A stretch of 64,000 nt of DNA, taken from Gautieria morchelliformis. Lineage: Eukaryota > Basidiomycota > Agaricomycetes > Gomphales > Gomphaceae. Within the stretch, counting starts at the first letter, position 1, and each line of letters begins with the position of its first letter. The DNA lies in the NCBI GenBank assembly GCA_015179125.1, contig WHVA01000553.1, forward strand, positions 1-64,000. Direction: 5' to 3'. The notes under the pieces are model-generated. The model saw only the letters and a program-made list of their open reading frames with translations, was not told the DNA's origin and did not search any database. The translations under genes and the position numbers were made by a program. Positions 10,647-20,713 of this stretch are shown here, piece after piece.

Positions 10647-11412
10647 CTAGAGTTCCTCTCGGCTTGTTTTCTTTAAATCAACAAGCTCTACCTCAAACAC
10701 AAGTGCCGAGTTCGGAGGGATGACGCTGCCAAATCCACGGGATCCTTTCAAAATATAAGTAATTCATTCGAAAAATAATATTCGGAGGTGACTACAAACC
10801 ATATGCCAGGTTGGGCGGGATCGTCAGTCGACGTTTCTCGTTGAGACACATGCTATGACAGGGATGAGCTTTCGAGACATAAGCTCACCCTCGATCTTAC
10901 CCTTGTAAGCCCTGATCCCAACCTCAAAACGAACGGGTAAAGGTTCAAACTTCAGTTCCATTCTGTTATCTCGTACCTGGGATAACTTGCCCAACTCCGA
11001 CTTTGAAGAATGATCAATGCACATCCTAATAAACGACGCCCTGTCCAGAATACTCACGGGTGAGGTCTAGCGGGCTGCCTCTGTCGTGACTAGCCAAAGC
11101 AGGAAAAAAAGTACGCTTCGTCAGGGCGTATTTCTGTGCGTCAGATACCACAACGCACGAGGAGTCAAATTTATTCCCGTTCGAAAAGAGGGTACCAGTC
11201 TGTCATACCGTAGTTGAGATACATAGTCACGCGATCTAAGTGGAAAAACAGACATAGTGCATGGAAATCTTGTCACCAGTCGCGGTTTTGGCATCACAGG
11301 AGGCTGGTAACTCAAGCACATCCACTACGAGCTCTTTAGGCTGCTCTTCGCTCTCCGATGATAATGCTGAAGATGTGAATAATATCGCAGCGCATAGGGA
11401 AAGAAGTTGCAT
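10647..11412 (-). CDS. FKBP-type peptidyl-prolyl isomerase, secretory (FKBP2-like)
   Basis: Seven exons on the minus strand: 11254-11412, 11159-11199, 11058-11089, 10977-11000, 10901-10922, 10800-10852 and 10647-10744, all GT-AG. They join to 429 nt (142 aa). The N-terminus (MQLLSLCAAILFTSSALS) is a signal peptide. One FKBP domain follows with the expected blocks: MHYTGTLFSNGNKFDSS, LTLGVGQVIPGWDQGLQGMC, EKRRLTIPPNLAYG, GFGSVIPPNSALVFEVELV. These hold the proline-isomerase and FK506-pocket positions (Y, F, D, VI, W). The C-terminus SREEL is not a perfect HDEL-type signal. By family it assists protein folding in the ER. It is head to head with RPL39. Two exons are under 25 nt. Confidence 0.93.
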
Positions 11413-11532
11413 TGTAAAGCCGAGTCCAAAGCTCTTTCTCTTACTGTGTGAAACTGGAGCAGTTGAACTGTACAGTGTGACCGTGTGACACTTGCACACT
11501 CGCACTCAAGACTATCATCGTTTCGCCATAAA
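11413..11532. promoter_or_regulatory. Shared divergent promoter, FKBP / RPL39
   Basis: Only 120 bp separate the two start codons, so both promoters and 5' leaders must share it. No TATA box is seen. There is a GTGTGACCGTGTGAC direct repeat near 11473-11490. Confidence 0.6.
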
Positions 11533-11843
11533 ATGGTGAGTGCGCTCTGTGTACCCACTCCTGTTGTTCTGACTTAGTTGCAGCCTTCCCAAAAGTCATT
11601 CCGTACCAAGCAAATCCTTGCGAAGAAGGCACGCCAGAATCGGTCAGTTCGATCCTCTAAGATGATAACCATAGACTCATCATCCTTTGTTTTTAGACCA
11701 ATACCTCAATGGTTTAGGCTCAAGACTGACACAAAAATCCAAGTACGTCTGTGTGTAGGTACGGACTTTCAACGATGACCAACGGCATTATACAGTATAA
11801 TGCAAAGCGTCGCCACTGGCGCCGCACTAAGTTGAACATTTAG
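11533..11843 (+). CDS. RPL39: 60S ribosomal protein L39 (eL39)
   Basis: Four exons: 11533-11535, 11584-11642, 11697-11742 and 11796-11843. They encode 51 aa, the usual eL39 length, starting MPSQKSFRTKQILAKKARQN and containing PIPQWFRLKTDTKIQYNAK. The first coding exon is just the ATG; an intron starts directly after it, an arrangement seen in some fungal ribosomal protein genes. The product is a basic protein lining the ribosomal exit tunnel. Identification is essentially certain from sequence identity to the family. Confidence 0.97.
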
Positions 11844-12401
11844 CGTTGGGAACTGGACGTTCTACATACGGCTTGTCGGAGGGAGCTGGTCACACAAAAC
11901 GAGTTGCCTGTGATGGTGGTGGTGTCCTGTTCTTTGTACTTGCCGTAACGAAACCTGGTCACGAGTCAACGACGGAATGGTTTCCCCCGTTTACTTAAAC
12001 CTAATGTCAATACATGGGGTCTAAGCCCCCGTTTCTTCTATTCGTTGTAGCAGATCTGCGCGACGTTTGCCAACTTTTGGTTTCGACTCCTGAACAAGCC
12101 ATTTGCTAATTCTATTTCATGAAGGTTGCATGCTTATGAAATAGTTACGCGGGGCCAAGGGCGGCTAGCCTAATGAGTACTCTCTTTTAACTTCCTTCCC
12201 CTTTAACCGATATCATCCGAGGTCTGAGATACATTCCCTCCCGTGAGTTGTAGTTTACTTGCAAGGCCATTAAACGTCCCATCTTGCTCTTGCAGTAACG
12301 AAAACTAAGCCGTGCTCGATCGTCCAACGGCATACTATTCTATAAGTAGCCCATCCTTGGCCGTGAGGAGCTAGTACGAAGTCGAAGACAGTTTAATAAC
12401 T
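11844..12401. other. Intergenic, no gene seen
   Basis: 558 bp between RPL39 and the methyltransferase gene. No coding signal or repeat was noticed on either strand. It includes the RPL39 3' end and the downstream promoter. Confidence 0.6.
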
Positions 12402-13792
12402 ATGATACTTACCTTCTTCCATCGCCATCCCCGCTACGTAATAGCCCTTGGAGTGGGCCTTCTTGTGCTCTTCCTTCTCGGAGCGTCCGACCACTCGAGT
12501 CTGGGCTATCCTCCCCGGCTTAAGTATGAAGGTTCAGGGTCGCATGGATCGCTCGAGTCTAGACTTGAGGAGACGGAGCGCGACTATCAAGCTGTTATCG
12601 CACGTCGTCCAGAACTCATAAAGAAATATGGCGGTAATGTCAAAAACATAGAGCCGTAAGTACCTTGTTACCTTCGGACTTACATGCAAGTTCTAAACGT
12701 TGGTGATATCGTTCGTTTACCAGTTTCCCAACACATGGGGAGTTCTACACATTATGGGACTTCTGGCTCCCAGCGTTTACTTGCCCCCATAAAGTTGAGC
12801 GCATCGGCACCCTGGGTGACGGTGGCAAATACGTTTGTGGCCTGGAGCGTCTTGAGAGGAAGCAGAGCTGTGTAGTATATAGTGTCGGTGAATACTCTTA
12901 TTGAAATGCCTGTCTAGCAAGTTTGTAACATGCAACAGGTGTCAACGGCGAGTCGTCTTATGAGGCCGCCATATTGCAGCGTGCACCTGGATGTCAGGTG
13001 TACGGCTATGACTTTAGCGTCCACTCTGTGAGTCCTTTGACGGCATACATCACAACGGACTAACTGGACTCCTTTTCAAAGTTCGGACCCGAGATCGAAG
13101 AAGTTCGTGCGCTGAAAGCTCGGTCACACTTCTGGGCTTGGGGTCTATCGGGTAAGGACACCCATTCGTCCAATGATCCCATAAAGATGTATACTCTTGA
13201 CACGCTGATGAAGATGAATGGTATGTTCCTCCGCACCAATAGATCGATGGATCTAAACTGGATACAGGCCACACATTTATTGACATCCTCAAAATTGACA
13301 TTGAGGGGGCCGAATTTGACGCGCTTACTGATCTAATCAACCATTATTCGTCGTTGACACCTCCACAGCCCCTGCCTTTTGGACAGCTGCAGGTACGTCA
13401 CTGTTAGCTCACTGTATTAAGAGTGGCATTTGAATGCTGCGGGCAGCTTGAGATTCACGCGCGTGACGGTTGGGGCAAGGACCTGTCGAAACTGCTGAAA
13501 TGGTGGGAAAGGTTGGAAGAAGCCGGCTTGAGACCATTCTGGACCGAAGTGAGAGTCGATTAAATCGATGATTGAGATTAGCTGACTTGGCGCCCTCTGT
13601 AGCCAAACTTGGTGTACATGAACGTGTATCGTGGTGGCCAAGCTCCTGACCTCGCCGAGGTAAGCAATACAGTATTGTTCCCACTCCACATGCCGAAGAC
13701 TGTGTTCTGTTCTGTGACAGTACTCCTTTATCAACATACGGGGTGAACACGAGTTGTTGAGCGACGCTGCATATCTTTCCCATCAGGATTGA
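12402..13792 (+). CDS. Membrane-anchored methyltransferase-domain protein (METTL24-like, Methyltransf_22 type)
   Basis: Eight exons: 12402-12655, 12724-12887, 12939-13027, 13082-13220, 13268-13392, 13447-13548, 13603-13659 and 13721-13792. They close in frame to 333 aa. Residues about 12-26 (YVIALGVGLLVLFLL) form an N-terminal signal anchor. The catalytic part has IGTLGDGGKYVCG (SAM-binding-like glycine motif), VYGYDFSV, FIDILKIDIEGAEFDAL and QLEIHARDGWGKDL. The LKIDIEGAE motif is characteristic of FkbM- and METTL24-type methyltransferases. A type II topology with a lumenal catalytic domain is expected. The substrate is unknown. Confidence 0.85.
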
Positions 13793-14039
13793 GCACCTGT
13801 CTTGTATTTGTATATACTTTGTGGTCAAGACAGGCACTTAAGGGATTGTCGATGCGAGACCCCGGCCACCCGTCGGAACATGCTCAACATGCTCAGGTGT
13901 CTCGGGTCCTCGGACTAATTACTTCCAAATCCGAGTGATTGTAGTTTTCGGTTGAACATGAGCCTAGTAATGAGCCTAGTAATATGTCAAGGTCTCTTTA
14001 TTCCTTGCCATCTCCTCTCATGTACTAGTGGACCACAGC

Positions 14040-15915
14040 ATGGATTTTACCTCCCCTCAGCTGAGGTCTGCCAGCGCTGCTGTCCATCTGTTTGGTATGT
14101 TTTGATTCACTACGGGTTTGAACCAAGTAGTTGATGCTGCGTTGTCGTCAGGCGCGTCCATTCTGGCCTACTGTCTGGCGGCTCGTAGCCAGTCTGGTCA
14201 TGTCTCTTTCAAGACGTGGCGTCGTGTTCCCTGGGCGCGTTGGTGCATAATGCTCGTGTTTCTTGATTCGTGAGTCTACATCCGATCTATCGCCGCATGG
14301 CTTGCAGCAGTATGCACCGACTCGCGCGGCAATTTCGACTTTGCTTTACTTATTGACATCGCTTCAGGTGGCTGTTCCATGCATATGGCAGGTCTATTTC
14401 TGACTGTTACAATTCCGACGCGTAGTAACATTCGCGTCCAGCTGGTCTTTTGATTCAGGGCTTCGGTGCCAGCCGGAATCAGGTTACTTGTAATATGGCC
14501 ATATACCTGTGTATCATCATATGTATGTGCCCGTTCCACCCACTCTTCATGCTCATGGTCATAACGTCTCTTCAGATTGTCTGAGCAAAGTGGGTTGCAC
14601 GAGACGGTGTCAGCATAATACAGAGAACTGATATGTATGCAGTTTCTCATATATTCTTTCCTCATCGAACGGGTGAGCCCCTTTGTTCCGCGTACTAAAA
14701 GATTTGATGTGGATTGCTTTCTTCAGGTGTATGTTGTGTGGCCGCATACAGGAACCCGCTTGAGCTCTAAGGCATACTGTCTGTGTCTTATTATGATGCT
14801 GGGTTATTGTGTAGTCGCCGTGCTCATGATTATTGGTGGGGTTCTTCGTTGCTTCTTCACGGACAACCTCACCTATTCTCACTCATAGGCCGGAATGCAT
14901 TTTTTGCCCCCGATCGCGATTGTATCATTGGTCTCAAGCGGTTTGCGTGAGTGTTAACGCGTAATGGGGTCAGTTTTCTGGTGACACCATACTGATATAG
15001 CGCAGGTCTCTACCACTCCTTTCATACGACCTGTTCCTTAATGTCACACTGACCTCGTATGTGCTTCATGAGAGTTCCTTGACCATTTATTTCCCTCTCA
15101 ATCCATTGAAGCATGTTCATCTTCCCTCTGCGGCAAGCACATTTCCGTGACGTTCGTCTCCGCAAGATCGCAAGGCGTACATTGCTGTAAGTGGGGCATT
15201 GTTTCATGATACATCATGTCAAACGTCAAGGTTTCTTTAGAGCCGCTCTCGTTGCCTTGACGACGTCGTCGATCAATATCGCCATTTTGACCATTAAGCA
15301 TGGAGAAGAGATGGCGTGGATATGTTTGGCTTCTTGCGGACTCGATGTGAGAATATAAGTCTGCTCTGATGATATCAACGTCTCACGGTCACGTATCAGG
15401 TGACAGTCAATGCTGTCGTCCTCTACTGGGTAACTGCCTACCGACCCGATGACCAAGCTCACAATTACTACTTGTCCAACATTAATTTCAGCATTCCATT
15501 CAGCACTCACAGCGCTGTCATCACGTCCTCGCGGCCTCCCATCACAACTCCAGATCTTGCTATACCCCCGCCAACCCAGGATAAGACAAAACCATATCGA
15601 CATGCGTCTGCGGTGGCGTCGCAGGCGATGCTCGCGTCATATGCAGAGCAAATTTCTCACCACGACACTAACGAAGACGCGCCCACGGCCAAGCAGTACG
15701 GCTCAGTTACAATGCGAGATCGGAGCACAGATTATAAAGAAACGGCGGAGAGCGTGCATTATGAGCGCCGCACTGAAGTATACCGCAAACATGGCGCTTG
15801 GTGGCTGCTATGGCGACTGTGGCATGCACCCTGGATAGGGGACAGCAGGAGCCCTAGAAGGCTGGAGTCTGGGTTGGGAGCGGAAGCACGATTTCAGGTA
15901 GGTATGATGCTTTAG
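14040..15915 (+). CDS. Multispanning membrane protein of unknown function (fungal)
   Basis: Start ATG 14040 (MDFTSPQLRSASAAVHLFG). Exons 14040-14094 and 14152-14269 are clear, and the 3' half reads well across several short introns. Recognisable pieces are CNMAIYLCIIICM, FLIYSFLIER, YCLCLIMMLGYCVVAVLMIIG, LPLLSYDLFLNVTLTS, ALVALTTSSINIAILTIKHG and MAWICLASCGLDVTVNAVVLYWVTAY: about seven hydrophobic spans, then a ~115-aa Ser/Thr-rich soluble tail. The layout resembles an uncharacterised family of agaricomycete seven-span proteins; this is from memory. Between 14392 and 14690 I could not find GT-AG junctions that keep frame. The end may be the TAG at 15913-15915, or further splicing to TGA 16019-16021. 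No ligand or function can be assigned. Confidence 0.65.
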
Positions 15916-16117
15916 TGTGTTCAGATACAAATGACAACTGAGCAGAACACATTACCACACCAGGGTGTTTGTGATCACACAAGACGAGATGCAGAATCGC
16001 AGACAGGCCAATAGGGGCTGATTACTATGTAGTCTACTTGGTATAATAGTCAAATCACGACGATATCGGTAGAGGCCACGTGATCATATCTGGCTATCTG
16101 GCTTCTGGCTTACCCCC

Positions 16118-17568
16118 ATGCCCCAAGTCGCTCTTATAGGCTCAGGTTAGTATTGGACATCCTTCATGCTGCCAATCCTTGATTGCAGGGTGCGTGACAG
16201 GGATAGTGGGGTTGACGACCGCGCTTGAAATCCAAGCAAAGGGTCATGAAGTGACAATTTTGGCAGAGTCGCTCCCCGGGGATGATAAGAGTGCTCGGTA
16301 CACGAGCCCCTGGGCCGTACGTACGAGCTTCGTGACCATCTGATAAAATGGACTAGACGTTTGATAGGGGGCACACCATGTTACTGTCATGGGAGACGAT
16401 CCAACCAAGCGTGGTGCGTGAAACGCTAAACGACGATGGGCAATGAAAAACCCCTTTCTGCGTAGAATACGAGCGTCTAACGTTTGAACACTTGTGGGCC
16501 GAATCAGGCAAAGACTCTGAGGAGGGACGCCACTTGATGCGAACTGCGCAAAAGGAGTACTATGAAGACAACAGGGCAGGAAAGACCCAGCTAGAGCATA
16601 TGCCTGACGTGACACCCCCCACAAATTTTTGTCATCTTAGACTTACTGGTTTCCTTTCCTGTTTTGATTAGTTCCGCGCTCTCACAGCCGAGGAGCTGAT
16701 CCCACCTGCTGTATGCGGTGTAGCATTCACGACGGTGACCATTGACCCTGCGACATACCTGCCCTTCCTCCTCGCGCGTTTTCTGGGTCGTGGGGGTCAA
16801 ATCCGCCGTGTGCATGTTCAGCATATCGATCAGGTACTCCATGGTGCGTGGGGTATTCCCGTGCCAGACGCACTTGTACTATGTCCTGGACTCGGCGCAC
16901 GCTCTTTAGGAGGGGTCGAAGATAAGTATGTGCTTGCATCATTCAAGGAATTTGAAGTGATAGTGTGTAATAGGGATGTATATCCAATCAGGGGACAGAC
17001 AGTGCGCGTGCGCGCACCCTGGCTGAAGCAGAGCAAAGGTATGGTCCATAAGAATGGCGATGTAACGTATGTCATCCCTCGTCAGAGTGGCGACGTGAGT
17101 CTCGTGTCTTCTACAACATGAACTACCTCATCATTCTGAGACCACAGGTCATTCTCGGGGGTACGCGCGGCGTCAACGATTGGTACCCACATGCACGGCC
17201 TGAAACGGGTCATGCCATCCTCGCACGCGCGATCGCGCTGATGCCGGAGCTTGTTCCTACTTCACGCGATGTTGCATCACAGCCTCCAACGGTCGCAGAG
17301 CTTGAAGCTCTGGTGATTGAGCATGGATGCGGTTTGCGGCCAGCGCGAAAGGGCGGGATCCGCCTGGCCAGTGAGAAGGTTCAGGTTGCTAATGGCGCAG
17401 AGAGAAGGGAAGTGCCTCTGGTGTACAATTATGGGTCAGCGTCATTCTATGAAGAGTGGTGTAAGCAGTGTGAGCTGACAAACGGGCAGACATGGAGGCG
17501 CTGGATATCAAGCCAGCTGGGGCACAGCTTCTGCGGCGGCTAGATTGCTGGAGGATATTTTCAACTGA
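16118..17568 (+). CDS. D-amino-acid oxidase (FAD-dependent)
   Basis: Eight exons: 16118-16145, 16189-16316, 16368-16413, 16466-16608, 16672-16925, 16974-17094, 17148-17434 and 17490-17568. They give 361 aa, the normal DAO length. The N-terminus MPQVALIGSGCVTGIVGLTT is the FAD dinucleotide fold. Other family blocks are YTSPWAGAHHV, LCPGLGARSLGG, YPIRGQTVRVRAPW, YVIPRQSGDVILGGTR and HGGAGYQASWGTA near the end. It oxidises D-amino acids to keto acids, ammonia and hydrogen peroxide. No C-terminal SKL peroxisome signal is present (it ends EDIFN). D-aspartate oxidase activity cannot be excluded from sequence. Confidence 0.92.
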
Positions 17569-18202
17569 CGCCTGGAGGGATGGACGGTCCGTGAAAGCAA
17601 GCCGGGTCGGGTCGTGATGTAAACAGTTGTGTCCCAAATAGTGTGTGGAATGACATGCAGGTCATGGGACATGGGAAGATCATGATGCTCAATGCGCACA
17701 TGGTGCCGATCCAAGGATTCGAGGAGAATGTAGATTTAATTGTCGAGCGCTCTGGCATGGTTGAAACGAACCAGTTCCAATGATGATCGATCGGATCAGA
17801 CCAGGCAGCAAGTACTTACAGGCAGTGAACTCAGTGAAGCTATTCATTTCTGCTACATATGGATGGTATTCAATGAGTATCTATCACAGAGAAGCTGTTG
17901 AACTGAGTCAGCATCAGCAATAAGCAGTATTTGGGAATACCATGATGTTCTTTACCAGTCCAGTGCAGAGACGAGTTGTGGGCTCGAAGGCGCGTACGAA
18001 CGAACAGATGGCGATTGGCAGTGTGAAAGGGGACATGGAGGAGAAAGAAAAGGATTCACGTGTGGCCACTTTGCATGCGAGGCAGTGTCCTACTACGTAC
18101 CTGTCCATCCGGGTATCAACCTAACTGATCGGCACGAAGGACGTGTTTGTGTCACATAGCTCCCTTATTTATCGTGATTAAATTCTTCATCCTTCCGCTA
18201 CC
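17569..18202. other. Intergenic, no gene seen
   Basis: 634 bp between the DAO and G-alpha genes. No coding exon or repeat was recognised. It must include the DAO 3' end and the G-alpha promoter. Confidence 0.6.
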
Positions 18203-20396
18203 ATGATGTCTCGTCGTCCTGCCTCTCCGGACCCTCTCACCATCGTTGCACGACCACCTCCGGACGAGAACCCTCAACAGCGTGCAGCACGAGCTCAGGC
18301 TGAGGCAGAGGCTCTTAGAATCAGTGCGGAAATCGACGCCCAGCTAGATGTCGGTGCCTGCTACTAGTCCTGTGCTCTGTGCAACCTGACGTTTCCATAG
18401 GTCGAGCGCGAGAATCTGAAGAGGAGAAAGGCTAAGCGAGAAGTCAAGGTTGTCCTCCTTGGCCAGGCCGAGTCCGGTATTGTCTTTGACCACTGCGCTG
18501 GCTGCTGTCCGTTTACATTTTATAGGTAAATCTACATTAAGAAAGCAGTTCCAACTACAATGGGCGTCCCGAACCCTCGATGCAGAACGAGCTACATGGC
18601 GTCCCATTGTTGCCCTCAACATCATTCGCGGTCTTCACAATTTGTTTGATCAGCTCGAAGCTGCTTTCGACCCTGCTGGCCACTCTCCCCTGTCCAACTC
18701 GGCTCCACCTTCTCTCTTCCGCGCTGATCGAGAATACGCCCGCACCGACCACTCTCGCACCTCCTCTCCAGGGTCCAGTGCTCACGACCATGGTTATCCG
18801 TCCTTGCTACCCCAAGGACCTCTAGATCCCGCTACTGCTATCGCGCGCGATCAGCTTCTCTTCCTCCGCGAGTGTCTTCTACCTCTCATCTCTATGGAGG
18901 ATGCTCTCACCAGCTCCATTTCTGGCATGATCCGCGCCGTCGGTGGTGTATATATTCGGTCAGACTGGCAAGCCTCACTTCCTCGCTCCCGCGACCGCGA
19001 CGCACCCGCCCGGTCGAGTTCTGCTCCCCCGGGGATGAACCTAGGTGACCGGCGGCGGGATTTACGCGAACGCACGGAAACGGACATTATAGATTCGGTA
19101 CAAAGGTGTCTTGCCGCGTGCCGTGACTACATTCGTGATCTGTGGCATCATCCGTACCTACCTATACTCATGAAGGCGCGTCGCATCAAGTTGGAAGACT
19201 CGACCTCCTTGTAAGCTACGGCTCTTCTCGTCTGCCATAAACTAACGTCTCTACACAGTTTTCTCTCCGCCATAGATCGTATAAGCCAGTCCGATTATCT
19301 CCCAACAGACGGTAAGTCTCGCGTAGCTCAGCACTAATACATACCTGTACTTACTGTCTTTCCAGCTGACATCCTTCACGTTCGTCTTCAGACACTCGGT
19401 GTCTCGGAGCATGTTTTTGATGTCAATGCTGGAGGAAAACCTGTCCGTTGGCTTATATATGACGTCGGCGGGGCAAGGTAGTACTGCTTCTGAATTTTGG
19501 CCTCCACGTCTCCTCGTTGACCCGCTTTGTAGAGGTCTGCGACATGCATGGGCACCATACTTTGACGATGGTACTACAGTCATTCTATTCTCGATCTATT
19601 TGGCTTACAACTCGTGCTTTGCCGTATAATAGCTCGGGCCATTATATTCCTTGCTCCGATCTCTGCATTTGACCAGGTATCTCGTCGACGTTCACAAATG
19701 TTCCACATACTTACACACGCTTGCCTCTTAGTATCTTGAGGAAGATCCGCGAACGAATCGTATTGACGACTCGTTACAGATATTCTCTCAGATTTGTGGA
19801 AACAAACTCCTTAAAGCTGCTCACCTCATACTGCTACTCAATAAGGTGCGACCTATTTTGTTCTAGCCTAGTCATTCCTAATATCCGTTATGGATGCTAG
19901 ACTGATTTGCTTCGCCAAAAAATTGAGGCGGGTATTAGGGTCAAGAAATTGTACGTTGTCTTCATAGAGTTCAAGTGTTCCACAAGTAATGCCTTTGAAG
20001 TATCACGTCTTACGGTGACCGAGTGGTAAGTATATATGCTATGCACATGCTTGGGGCTAACTTGGTGTACTACAGAATACATATGAAGAAGCCTCGCAGT
20101 ACTTTCGGGCCCACTTTCTACAGGTGCACCGCAAGAGTGACGAGTCCAAACGGACCCTTTTCACTGTATGTACCTTCACTTCTCTTGCGCCACTGTCCGC
20201 AACACCATCGTACCCTACTGACTCTCCTACCCTCCTTAGCATTTTACTTCCGTGATCGTGCGTGCCCCATCTCTACCTTGCGGCCTACAGCTCATTCACT
20301 GATTATGTGTAGGATACGAAAGCAACGAAGAAGATAATTTATAATGTGGCGGACTCCATCTTAAAAGACCACATCACCGCTACGGGGCTCGTTTAA
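18203..20396 (+). CDS. Unconventional G-protein alpha subunit, with apparent frameshift
   Basis: Thirteen exons: 18203-18349, 18401-18476, 18526-19210, 19259-19311, 19366-19477, 19533-19570, 19633-19676, 19732-19846, 19901-19950, 20001-20025, 20076-20165, 20240-20257 and 20313-20396. About 512 aa, longer than canonical G-alpha (~355) because of Ser/Pro-rich insertions in the helical domain. P-loop GQAESGKST and NKTD are intact. Switch II reads DVGGAR, so the catalytic Gln is Ala. The TCAT motif is TSVI. The N-terminus MMSRRP lacks the myristoylation glycine, and the end ATGLV differs from receptor-coupling tails. Exon 8 has one extra A at about 19800-19803 (between QIC and NKLLK), which shifts the frame to a TAA at 19813-19815 although both sides are conserved. 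It may be a real lesion or a sequence error. Confidence 0.85.
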
Positions 20397-20713
20397 TATG
20401 ACATCCACAGTATTATTGGGTGTGGATGGTAGATGAGAGGCGCCGCCCTGGTCCTAGAACAACGGACACGATATTGCACTCTGGAGTCCTGCGCCCATCG
20501 TGGGAGTGCGAAGCCAAAGCTCTCCGCGGGCTCTAATCGGAAGTTGGAGGGCTGTGGTGGCTGTGGTGGCTACTTATTCATCACCAGAAGCAATATGCGC
20601 GGAACTGTCTTGGGATATTATATGTCAGACCACATACTAATGTGCATGTGAAATGTCTAGCATTTATGAAAGAAAAATAAATTGTAGACCAGCAGGAATG
20701 AGTTAGTGTTTAT
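20397..20713. other. Convergent intergenic, no gene seen
   Basis: 317 bp between the 3' ends of G-alpha (plus) and TSR1 (minus). It carries a short TGTGGTGGC duplication near 20551-20570 and an AATAAA-like sequence near 20675. Nothing else was noticed. Confidence 0.5.
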
